Source: Ignavibacteriota bacterium (GTDB taxonomy: Bacteria; Bacteroidota; Ignavibacteria; Palsa-1295). From it: a stretch of 5,148 nucleotides of DNA. A model generated the notes under the pieces. It searched no databases. It was not told where the DNA came from and worked only from the letters and a program-made list of their open reading frames with translations. The stretch lies in NCBI GenBank assembly GCA_025357895.1, contig JANYLL010000120.1, positions 1 through 5,148 of the forward strand, in the 5' to 3' direction. How positions within the stretch are numbered: position 1 is the stretch's first letter; every line of letters starts with the position of its first letter. A program made the translations under genes and the position numbers. Shown piece by piece: positions 1 to 5,148 of this stretch.

Positions 1-18
1 GAAATCCGGGGCTTTTTT
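1..18 (+). terminator. Possible right half of a terminator cut by the window edge
   Basis: The window opens with a GC-rich segment CCGGGGC (6-12) followed directly by seven T (13-19 region), the usual 3' half of a plus-strand intrinsic terminator. The left arm would lie outside the window. This would fit a gene on the plus strand converging on the M16 pair. It cannot be confirmed from what is shown. Confidence 0.25.
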
Positions 19-31
19 TATTGAATTTGGT

Positions 32-60
32 AAAAAAAAAGCAGGCTATGCCTGCTTTTT
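32..60 (-). terminator. Bidirectional intrinsic terminator after the M16 pair
   Basis: GCAGGC (41-46) and GCCTGC (50-55) form a perfect 6-bp GC-rich stem around TAT. It is flanked by nine A on the left (32-40) and five T on the right (56-60). On the minus strand the stem is followed by nine T, about 26 bases after the stop of the second M16 gene. On the plus strand it is followed by TTTTTCTTT, so it can also stop transcription arriving from the left. Adding the A/T flanks extends the stem to 11 pairs. Confidence 0.9.
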
Positions 61-81
61 CTTTAGGATGTAATACAAATA

Positions 82-2169
82 TTACTTCTTCATAAAGAGC
101 TTTTCGTCCACCTTGACGTTATGTTTGATCTCATTGATCTGGAATGACTGATCTCCGGCTCCATGAGTTTCTTCATGGAAGGCGTATGGAATGCCATCAA
201 CCATTCGGAAGTCGCTGTAATCTGTCGTTGCAGATTCTTCTCCGCTGATCACTTCTCTTCTGGTGACATATCCGGTTTGTTTATCGATATACCATTTTTC
301 ATGAACTGCTCCGCCGCCTTTGGTAACATCAAGAACGTATGCTTCACCGCCGGGGCTATTACCCAATCCGAGAAGCTTTACAGAGTTGCCGGCATCGCGT
401 ACATGAAGTTCATCATTAAAGATAGCATTGGCAAGTTCGGTCTTTTCTGTCTTCGGATCGATGACGCCGTTTCCGCCGGGATAATAATTATAAACATGCT
501 GCCCGTCATTGCGCGCTTCAATGATCATAGGGGCACCCAGATCTAATTTTTCATATTTTTTATTCGGCGCAGCTTCGATGACCATCATCTTGCCTTTATG
601 AATTTCGCCGGTGACTCCTATGCTCCGCTCACCTTCAATCTGGCGGGAGGTGATTTTTTCGAGTGCAGTTTTATTGATACCTTTATACATCAGATCTAAA
701 ACCTGATCAAGCGTCATCGCAGCATCTTTCAATTTTTCTTCTGTGAACTTGATCGGTTTGAGATCAAGATCATAGACATTCACTTTTCCGAATCGCTCAA
801 GTTTCGTCTTTACCTGCGAAGCATCACCGACGACAATAATATTTACATCGTTCGGAGAATATACTTTTTCAGCAACATCCTGAAGGTCTTCCGAAGAAAA
901 ACCGGAAATTCGAGTTGCATAAGTAGAATAATAATCTTTTGGCAATCCGTATTCCAGAATCGAAAGCGCCTTCGCGCTGGTGATCTGCGGATTAGCAAGA
1001 TCCATAAGATATTTCCCGGTGATAAGTCCTTTTGCAAAATCCAATTCCTGCGAGGGTACCCTTTCTGATGAAAGTCTGCGATATTCCATGAGCATTTGCT
1101 CAAGAGCAGAATCAGTAACGGCATTGCGAACCTCAGCAACGGCAACAAAAACTCCACGATCAAGTGAGGTGGTTAGCGATCCGCCCGGAGTATAGGTATA
1201 ACCGTGTTTTTCACGAATATTCTGGAACAAGCGATTCTGGAAACCGATCGTACCGTTTCCGGCAAAGATGGACATGAGTAAACTTGCTTTATCGAAATCC
1301 GAATTGGTAGCAGCCAATCCAAGTTTTTGCAAGCGAATAGTGGACTGAACCGAAGACGGGCGGTTAATAAGAGATATTGTGGTACCGTGTGTGTCTTCGA
1401 GAGCAGGATAAATCGGTTGCACTCTTGAACCTTTATTCCAATCGCCGAATTGTTTTTCGAGCAACGGCATGATCTCCTTCTCAGTGACATCACCGACTAC
1501 GGCAATAATAGCATTTTCCGCAACGAAATTCCTGCTGTGCCAATCACGAAGCATCCCTGAATTTAATTTCTGAACGGTTTCTTCCGTTATGATCTCGCCA
1601 TAAGGGTGAGGCCCGTAGGTGATCTTGCGTCCCATCTTTCTTCCAAGTTCGGCAGGATTTTGTTTCGCTGCTTTTAGACCTGAAAGAGTTTGAGAAGCAT
1701 ATTTATCAAACTCATCTTTTGGAAACAAAGGATTCTTTATTATATCGGCATAGACCGGAAGAACTTCTGCCATATCTTTTTTCATGCAGCTAATGAAGAC
1801 GTTGATATCATCGACGCTCGATCCGCCGCCTATTTCAGCGCCATAAAAATCAAGCTTCTTTGCAATATCATCGGCACTGCGAGTCTTCGTTCCTTTTTGC
1901 ATCAAAGCCGAAACTGCTGATGCCGCCCCGATAGCCTCACGATCCTGAGCATTTCCGCTCAGAATTAATGTACGGAAAAACACAAGCGGCTGCTTATGAT
2001 TCTCTACGATGATCACACGAAGTCCGTTTTTTAACTTCGTTTCACTAAATGCAGGGAAAGAAGATTTTGGAACAGGTCCTGCCACCGGCTTCTGCGAACG
2101 ATCAACCTGAGCAAAACTATTTGCAGCAAAAAAGAAAACGATAAATACTATTAGAGAGATTTTTTTCAT
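82..2169 (-). CDS. Exported M16-family protein, non-catalytic partner with extra C-terminal domain
   Basis: This 695-residue protein has a signal peptide (MKKISLIVFIVFFFAANSFA, cleavage near residue 20, no lipobox). Two M16 domains follow (about 40-230 and 255-460). Where active members have HxxEH in the G-x-A-HxxEH-xxxKGT context, this one reads SAVSA (84-88) within GAASAVSALMQKGT; the distal glutamate region (about 155-167) also lacks a clear ligand, so it should not bind catalytic zinc. It keeps the substrate-binding Arg319/Tyr326 pair in REKHGYTY. Residues about 484-695 form an added, beta-rich domain with a terminal pattern (WYIDKQTGYVTR, DYSDFR, DGIPYAF, NVKVDEKLF) resembling LolA-like lipoprotein-carrier folds. 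Larger M16 proteins of this build are known in Bacteroidota. It is probably co-transcribed with the catalytic gene 39 bases upstream and forms a heterodimer with it. No Shine-Dalgarno precedes the ATG. Confidence 0.88.
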   Translation of the reverse strand: MKKISLIVFIVFFFAANSFAQVDRSQKPVAGPVPKSSFPAFSETKLKNGLRVIIVENHKQPLVFFRTLILSGNAQDREAIGAASAVSALMQKGTKTRSADDIAKKLDFYGAEIGGGSSVDDINVFISCMKKDMAEVLPVYADIIKNPLFPKDEFDKYASQTLSGLKAAKQNPAELGRKMGRKITYGPHPYGEIITEETVQKLNSGMLRDWHSRNFVAENAIIAVVGDVTEKEIMPLLEKQFGDWNKGSRVQPIYPALEDTHGTTISLINRPSSVQSTIRLQKLGLAATNSDFDKASLLMSIFAGNGTIGFQNRLFQNIREKHGYTYTPGGSLTTSLDRGVFVAVAEVRNAVTDSALEQMLMEYRRLSSERVPSQELDFAKGLITGKYLMDLANPQITSAKALSILEYGLPKDYYSTYATRISGFSSEDLQDVAEKVYSPNDVNIIVVGDASQVKTKLERFGKVNVYDLDLKPIKFTEEKLKDAAMTLDQVLDLMYKGINKTALEKITSRQIEGERSIGVTGEIHKGKMMVIEAAPNKKYEKLDLGAPMIIEARNDGQHVYNYYPGGNGVIDPKTEKTELANAIFNDELHVRDAGNSVKLLGLGNSPGGEAYVLDVTKGGGAVHEKWYIDKQTGYVTRREVISGEESATTDYSDFRMVDGIPYAFHEETHGAGDQSFQINEIKHNVKVDEKLFMKK

Positions 2170-2208
2170 TTGCGTAAAATCAGATAAAATTATTAGGTCG
2201 TATAGGTC

Positions 2209-3537
2209 TTATTGGCTTTTCGGAACTGTATAAACAATCACCGAACGTGCGCTGAGGGTCAGATATTTTTTTGCAACACGCTGAATATCCTGCTTCGATA
2301 CGGCAAGGTAGCGGTCAAGTTCAGTATTCACACGTTTAGCATCATGGAAAAGCGTATACTCATGTGCAAGCTGAAACGCCACTTGTCCGGTACTTGCAGC
2401 CTGGGTGACGAGATCCTTCGTTGTCTGATTCCGAACTTTCTGATATTCTTCTTCGCTGACACCTTCTTTTTGAATTTTTGCGATCTCTTCATCCATTGCT
2501 GTACGAACCTTTGCAATTTCAATTCCAGCTTTTGCAACGGCAAGCATTCCAAAAACGCCGTCTTTTTCTAAACTCAATACAATCGGTTCGATCTCGACGA
2601 CAAGCTGATCTTTATCTTTCAATCTTTTGACAAGGCGAGAACTATTGCCTTGAGCAAGAACATTCGTCAGGAGATCGAGAGCGTATTGATCTTTATCACC
2701 TTCAGGAACAGTGCGCCATGCATAAGCAACTGCCGGCAGAGGTGTGATCTTTTCCTCTACTTCCGTATAGCGTTCCGATGTCTGCGGCTGTTCAGGTGTA
2801 TAGCTTCTCACAATATCTGCGCCTTTTGGAATTGAGCCAAAATAATCTTCAACTCCTTTTTTAGCATCGGCGGTCTCAAAATCACCTGCTATGACGAGGG
2901 TGGCATTATTCGGCACATAATACGTATGATAAAAATCCTGGAATTCCTGGATCGTCGCCTGATCGATATACTGCGCCTGACCAATCGGAGTCCATTGGTA
3001 TTGCGATGTCTTAAATACCGATTCCATCATTTTCGGGAAGAATGTGCCGTAAGGCTGATTATCATAACGGTTACGCTTTTCTTCCTTCACAACCTGACGC
3101 TGTGTTTCCACGCCTGCAGCATCAACATGAAGAAAGTGCATACGCTCGGATTCACCCCAAAGCGCCAAACGTAAATAGTTTGTCGGCACATCTTCATTAT
3201 AGAAAGTTCTATCAAGCGAGGTATGAGCATTCAACTCGCCGCCGACAGCTTCGATATTCTTACCGTACTCGCCGCGCTTGATATTATCGGTTGATTCGAA
3301 CATCAGATGTTCAAAAAAATGCGCGAAGCCCGTACGATCGGCGCGCTCATTTTTCGAGCCTACATGATAATAGACTCTGGTTGAAACGACAGGAGCAGAA
3401 TGCTCCGGGTACAGGATGACATGTAATCCGTTCGGAAGATCATATTCCTCGAATTTTATCGGCTTGATCACTTGCGCAGGTGAAGTGCTGGCAATAATTG
3501 TGATCAGGAAAAGTAAAAAGAAAGCTATTTTTTTCAT
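2209..3537 (-). CDS. Exported M16 zinc metallopeptidase, catalytic (HxxEH) subunit
   Basis: The 442-residue product begins with a signal peptide (MKK, hydrophobic residues 5-17, probable cleavage after SPA at 21), so it should act in the periplasm or outside the inner membrane. The N-terminal M16 domain carries the inverted zinc motif HFFEH (His73, Glu76, His77) within TGFAHFFEHLMFEST, and the distal zinc ligand is probably Glu153 in VVKEEKR. NERYDNQPYG-type family features follow (RYDNQPYG, 157-164). The C-terminal M16 domain spans about 190-435. In its SRLVKRLKDKDQLVVEI segment the Arg and Tyr usual in M16B partners are replaced by Lys307 and Val314, so it probably needs a partner. An in-frame ATG 27 codons upstream is rejected because it would bury the signal peptide. 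No Shine-Dalgarno is visible. The companion gene starts 39 bases after its stop. The substrate is unknown. Confidence 0.9.
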   Translation of the reverse strand: MKKIAFFLLFLITIIASTSPAQVIKPIKFEEYDLPNGLHVILYPEHSAPVVSTRVYYHVGSKNERADRTGFAHFFEHLMFESTDNIKRGEYGKNIEAVGGELNAHTSLDRTFYNEDVPTNYLRLALWGESERMHFLHVDAAGVETQRQVVKEEKRNRYDNQPYGTFFPKMMESVFKTSQYQWTPIGQAQYIDQATIQEFQDFYHTYYVPNNATLVIAGDFETADAKKGVEDYFGSIPKGADIVRSYTPEQPQTSERYTEVEEKITPLPAVAYAWRTVPEGDKDQYALDLLTNVLAQGNSSRLVKRLKDKDQLVVEIEPIVLSLEKDGVFGMLAVAKAGIEIAKVRTAMDEEIAKIQKEGVSEEEYQKVRNQTTKDLVTQAASTGQVAFQLAHEYTLFHDAKRVNTELDRYLAVSKQDIQRVAKKYLTLSARSVIVYTVPKSQ

Positions 3538-3582
3538 AGAAAGCTTTAAAGATGAATGAAAATCGTATAAGGTAGAATACAG

Positions 3583-3596
3583 CCGTTTCTTAACGG
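3583..3596. repeat. Small perfect hairpin in the M16 leader
   Basis: CCGTT and AACGG form a perfect 5-bp inverted repeat around a 4-base loop, 45 bases before the M16 start codon. No T tract follows on either strand, so it is not a terminator. If it lies in the mRNA leader it could form a short stem-loop; its role is unknown. Confidence 0.3.
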
Positions 3597-3613
3597 AAAA
3601 TCGATAAGAAGGT

Positions 3614-3631
3614 TTCAACTACGTTGTAGAA
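3614..3631. promoter_or_regulatory. Imperfect 18-bp palindrome upstream of the M16 pair
   Basis: The minus strand reads TTCTACAACGTAGTTGAA; 7 of 9 positions are dyad-symmetric about the central CG. It lies 77-94 bases before the chosen M16 start, within the likely promoter or leader zone. Size and symmetry resemble an operator for a dimeric regulator, but no regulator gene is nearby and the motif matches none I can name. Confidence 0.2.
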
Positions 3632-3680
3632 GATTTTACCTATTTATAACCTTTTAAATCCTTGAAAGGAGGTTTCTACA

Positions 3681-3719
3681 CAAAAAAACTTTGGTTAGAA
3701 ATGCCCATTTCTCACCAAA
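3681..3719 (-). terminator. Probable intrinsic terminator of the mqnC transcript
   Basis: A 30-base dyad at 3690-3719 reads on the minus strand TTTGGT, one unpaired base, AGAAATG, GG, CATTTCT, one unpaired base, ACCAAA: 13 of 14 positions pair. It is followed on the minus strand by G and seven T (3688-3682). This is the layout of a Rho-independent terminator in the direction of mqnC, about 185 bases after its stop. The stem is AT-rich, so it may be weak, and the symmetry would also suit a protein-binding site. The plus-strand side lacks a T tract. Confidence 0.6.
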
Positions 3720-3795
3720 TTAAGCAATTACGGATTTTTCCTATTTCTTTTACAGGTTTTTAAGATACGATCAACCGAAAACATTGTATTAATAT

Positions 3796-3894
3796 ATGTA
3801 GGATAAAAGTATAGGGGTAGGGTGCGTTTTAGGTCCTACATTTGCATTATCAACAAAGAATAATGAAACCCGTGGCAGGTTGCACTCTATCCCC
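3796..3894. other. Cluster of interleaved inverted repeats; possible structured RNA
   Basis: Three paired elements are visible. Stem A pairs 3814-3825 (GGGGTAGGGTGC) with 3882-3894 (GCACTCTATCCCC), with one bulge and one imperfect pair. Stem B pairs 3796-3803 (ATGTAGGA) perfectly with 3834-3841 (TCCTACAT). Hairpin C is CATTAT/ATAATG at 3845-3850 and 3860-3865 with a 9-base loop. Arms of A and B alternate along the strand, so they form either a pseudoknot or mutually exclusive folds. The strand is unclear. On the minus strand the cluster begins about 10 bases after the mqnC stop, and an extra 6-pair hairpin (AACCTG/CGGGTT at 3880-3866) needs a G-U pair found only there. On the plus strand the imperfect pair of stem A becomes G-U and the stem is followed by AAGTTTTT. 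No known RNA family is recognised. Confidence 0.35.
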
Positions 3895-3903
3895 AAGTTT
3901 TTA

Positions 3904-5088
3904 TTAGCCGTTCCCCAACGCCACAAGCGGTATCGTCGGCATAATTATGCTGGCATCTACACTTTGATGAAGTCTTTCCGAATGCAGCACTGATGCCGGA
4001 TACTCGCCTTCTCCAAATTCCGCATACGTATTATAAAGCGTATCGCGCTCGACGGGAGTGAATCCCGCATCGCGGATAAGGTCAACCATTTCTTTTATTG
4101 TTGTCGTATGGACAAAATTTGCTGAAGCATGGACGTTCTCTTCTTCAAGCGTGCCGCCGAAATCATCGGCGCCAAAATGCAGCGCCATCTGCCCCGTCTT
4201 CTTACCTTCAGAAAACCAACTTGCCTGAATATGCGGAAAGTTATCGAGATAGATACGTGAGAATGCGATCATCTGCAAATAACGTGTACTTGATGCATAG
4301 GTCTGTATAATTTTTTCGAGCGGTGTATTTCCCGGCTTAAAGCTCCAGGGAATAAATGCAGTGAAGCCGTGATATTCATCCTGTAACTTACGTGTCACTT
4401 CCAGATGCTCCACAATATCTTCATCCGTTTCAAGATGTCCGTACATCATTGTTGAGGTTGACTTGATGCCGATCTTATGCGCCTCGCGCATCACATTCAA
4501 CCAATCTTCACTTGTGCCTTTTTTACTTGAGATTTTTTTCTTGACTCTATCGGAGAGAACTTCGGCTCCTCCGCCGGGAATAGAGTTCAGACCTGCTTCT
4601 TTTAATTTCAATAGGACTAATGGGACGGATAGGCCGGATACGACACTCATTCCTATGATTTCACTTGTCGAGAAAAAATGGGGATGTATTTTCGGGACTT
4701 CTGCTCGCGTGCGGCGGATCATCTCAGTATAATATTCGAGCTGCAATGTGGGATTAACGCCGCCTTGCAAGAGCACCGTGCGGACTCCGCGTGCTTCTGC
4801 TTTCTTGAAACGCTCGATCATTTCATCTACAGAATATGTATAAGCATCGGCATCTCCTTCATGGCGATAGAATGCACAGAAGATGCAATCGACGTTGCAA
4901 ATATTTGTGTAGTTCGGATTCGAATCTATGACAAATGTTACCTTGGGATTAGGATTATGCTGATATCGGTAATGCTCTGCCATCTCGGCAAGATCGAGAA
5001 GGGAGCCATTTTTTAAAAGCCATAATCCTTCTTCAGGCGAGAGACGCTCGTTCGAGAAAACTTTAGATTTTATTTCTTTTATTTGCAT
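3904..5088 (-). CDS. mqnC: Cyclic dehypoxanthine futalosine synthase MqnC (radical SAM)
   Basis: This 394-residue protein is a radical S-adenosylmethionine enzyme that cyclises dehypoxanthine futalosine to cyclic dehypoxanthine futalosine, a cytoplasmic step of the futalosine route to menaquinone. The [4Fe-4S] motif CNVDCIFC places Cys64, Cys68 and Cys71 in the CxxxCxxC spacing, after VIDSNPNYTNIC. Further family landmarks are LLQGGVNP (about 106-113), PGGGAEVLSDRV (171-182), TMMYGHLET (213-221), FTAFIPWSF (242-250), PHIQASW (285-291) and GADDFGGTLEEENVH (306-320). The GFTAFIPW, PHIQASW and DFGGT blocks fit MqnC better than its paralogue MqnE. About 40 residues follow the usual RDTLYN end region. 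The ATG lies 5 bases after the preceding stop and has no Shine-Dalgarno at normal spacing; an AAGGAG inside the upstream gene is too far away. The start is supported by operon spacing. Confidence 0.93.
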   Translation of the reverse strand: MQIKEIKSKVFSNERLSPEEGLWLLKNGSLLDLAEMAEHYRYQHNPNPKVTFVIDSNPNYTNICNVDCIFCAFYRHEGDADAYTYSVDEMIERFKKAEARGVRTVLLQGGVNPTLQLEYYTEMIRRTRAEVPKIHPHFFSTSEIIGMSVVSGLSVPLVLLKLKEAGLNSIPGGGAEVLSDRVKKKISSKKGTSEDWLNVMREAHKIGIKSTSTMMYGHLETDEDIVEHLEVTRKLQDEYHGFTAFIPWSFKPGNTPLEKIIQTYASSTRYLQMIAFSRIYLDNFPHIQASWFSEGKKTGQMALHFGADDFGGTLEEENVHASANFVHTTTIKEMVDLIRDAGFTPVERDTLYNTYAEFGEGEYPASVLHSERLHQSVDASIIMPTIPLVALGNG

Positions 5089-5093
5089 AAACT

Positions 5094-5148
5094 TTATGAT
5101 ACAAGGACTGCCTGCTCCTTCAAAAATTCTTCGATCGCTTCTTTTTCC
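5094..5148 (-). CDS. C-terminal end of an unidentified gene (partial)
   Basis: Reading the minus strand in the frame that begins at base 5147 gives 17 codons ending in TAA at 5096-5094, with the peptide EKEAIEEFLKEQAVLVS. The charged, helical composition looks like a genuine protein end, and the stop falls only 5 bases before the mqnC start, as expected for operon neighbours that may be translationally coupled. The remainder lies outside the window, so the family cannot be named. Another menaquinone gene (mqnA, mqnD or mqnE) is possible from context alone, but nothing in these 17 residues shows it. The other two frames give less protein-like residues. Confidence 0.6.
   Translation of the reverse strand, partial: EKEAIEEFLKEQAVLVS

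Larger units (their letters stand above)
3538..3903. other. 366-base intergenic region between mqnC and the M16 pair
   Basis: No convincing gene lies here. An in-frame upstream extension of the M16 gene reaches base 3618, but its 27 residues would sit in front of a classical signal peptide and are rejected. Short open frames on the plus strand (14 codons from 3863, 20 codons from 3701) have no supporting features. From right to left the region holds an interleaved set of inverted repeats (3894-3796), a terminator-like hairpin (3719-3681), an imperfect 18-bp palindrome (3631-3614) and a small perfect hairpin (3596-3583). I looked for sigma-70 promoters and for Bacteroidota TTTG/TAnnTTTG promoters on both strands and found no well-spaced pair. 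The M16 promoter probably lies between about 3680 and 3560 but is not resolved. Confidence 0.7.

Noticed and set aside
163..546. 127-codon open frame on the plus strand inside the second M16 gene
   Set aside because: It is fully antisense to a well-supported coding region; its residues look like a shadow translation, with no domain, start signal or terminator of its own.
3664..3675. Minus strand reads ACCTCCTTTC, identical to the anti-Shine-Dalgarno end of 16S rRNA; the plus strand therefore reads as a perfect AAAGGAGG ribosome binding site
   Set aside because: No rRNA sequence flanks it, and on the plus strand the nearest ATG (3701) is about 28 bases away and opens only a 20-codon frame. 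Probably chance.
3814..3895. tRNA-like arrangement on the plus strand: GGGGTAG at one end and CTATCCCCA at the other, about 80 bases apart
   Set aside because: There is no TTCRA T-loop, no D-arm pattern and no clear anticodon arm; the paired ends are better described as stem A of the repeat cluster.
3837..3907. TACATTTGC on the plus strand matches the Bacteroidota -7 promoter motif and precedes a 14-codon frame starting at 3863
   Set aside because: No -33 TTG/TTTG box lies at the right distance, and the short frame runs into the end of mqnC without any recognisable feature.
3904..5088. Possibility that the radical SAM gene is mqnE (aminofutalosine synthase) rather than mqnC
   Set aside because: The GFTAFIPW, PHIQASW and GADDFGGTLEEENV blocks and the PGGGAEVLSDRVKKKISSKK segment fit MqnC better.
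1..5148. Mobile elements, CRISPR arrays, toxin-antitoxin or defence genes
   Set aside because: No transposase, integrase, direct-repeat array or small gene pair is visible; nearly all sequence is accounted for by three intact genes and one partial gene.

Overview
The window is an ordinary-looking stretch of bacterial chromosome with every recognisable gene on the minus strand, so transcription runs right to left. Base composition is moderately AT-rich. None of the three start codons has a convincing Shine-Dalgarno sequence at normal spacing. Together with the futalosine-pathway gene and the M16 peptidase pair, this suggests a Bacteroidota-type organism (Bacteroidetes, Ignavibacteria, Kapabacteria or Chlorobi-like lineages). 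That assignment is an inference from style and gene content; no marker gene is present to prove it.

Layout from right to left. (1) 5148-5094 holds the last 17 codons of an unidentified gene. Its stop lies 5 bases before the next start, so the two are probably co-transcribed. (2) 5088-3904 is mqnC, the radical-SAM enzyme that makes cyclic dehypoxanthine futalosine in the futalosine route to menaquinone. (3) 3903-3538 is a 366-base gap. It holds a cluster of interleaved inverted repeats just after mqnC, then a hairpin followed by seven T on the minus strand (probable terminator of the mqnC operon), then the untranslated leader of the next transcript with two small dyads. (4) 3537-2209 encodes an exported M16 zinc peptidase with an intact HxxEH motif. 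(5) 2169-82 encodes a second exported M16 protein that has lost HxxEH but keeps the substrate-binding Arg/Tyr pair and carries an extra C-terminal domain of about 210 residues. (6) 60-32 is a strong bidirectional terminator closing the M16 pair. The first bases of the window may be the end of another terminator belonging to a gene outside.

The two M16 genes are 39 bases apart and have complementary defects: one has the zinc site without the Arg/Tyr pair, the other has the reverse. The simplest reading is an obligate heterodimer, like known two-subunit M16B peptidases, acting in the cell envelope after signal-peptide-directed export. The mqnC operon is a separate transcription unit with no evident functional tie to the peptidases. 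I see no mobile element, CRISPR array, tRNA, rRNA or defence system, and nothing that amounts to a clearly new system. The most open questions are the structured gap after mqnC and the role of the extra domain on the inactive M16 subunit.
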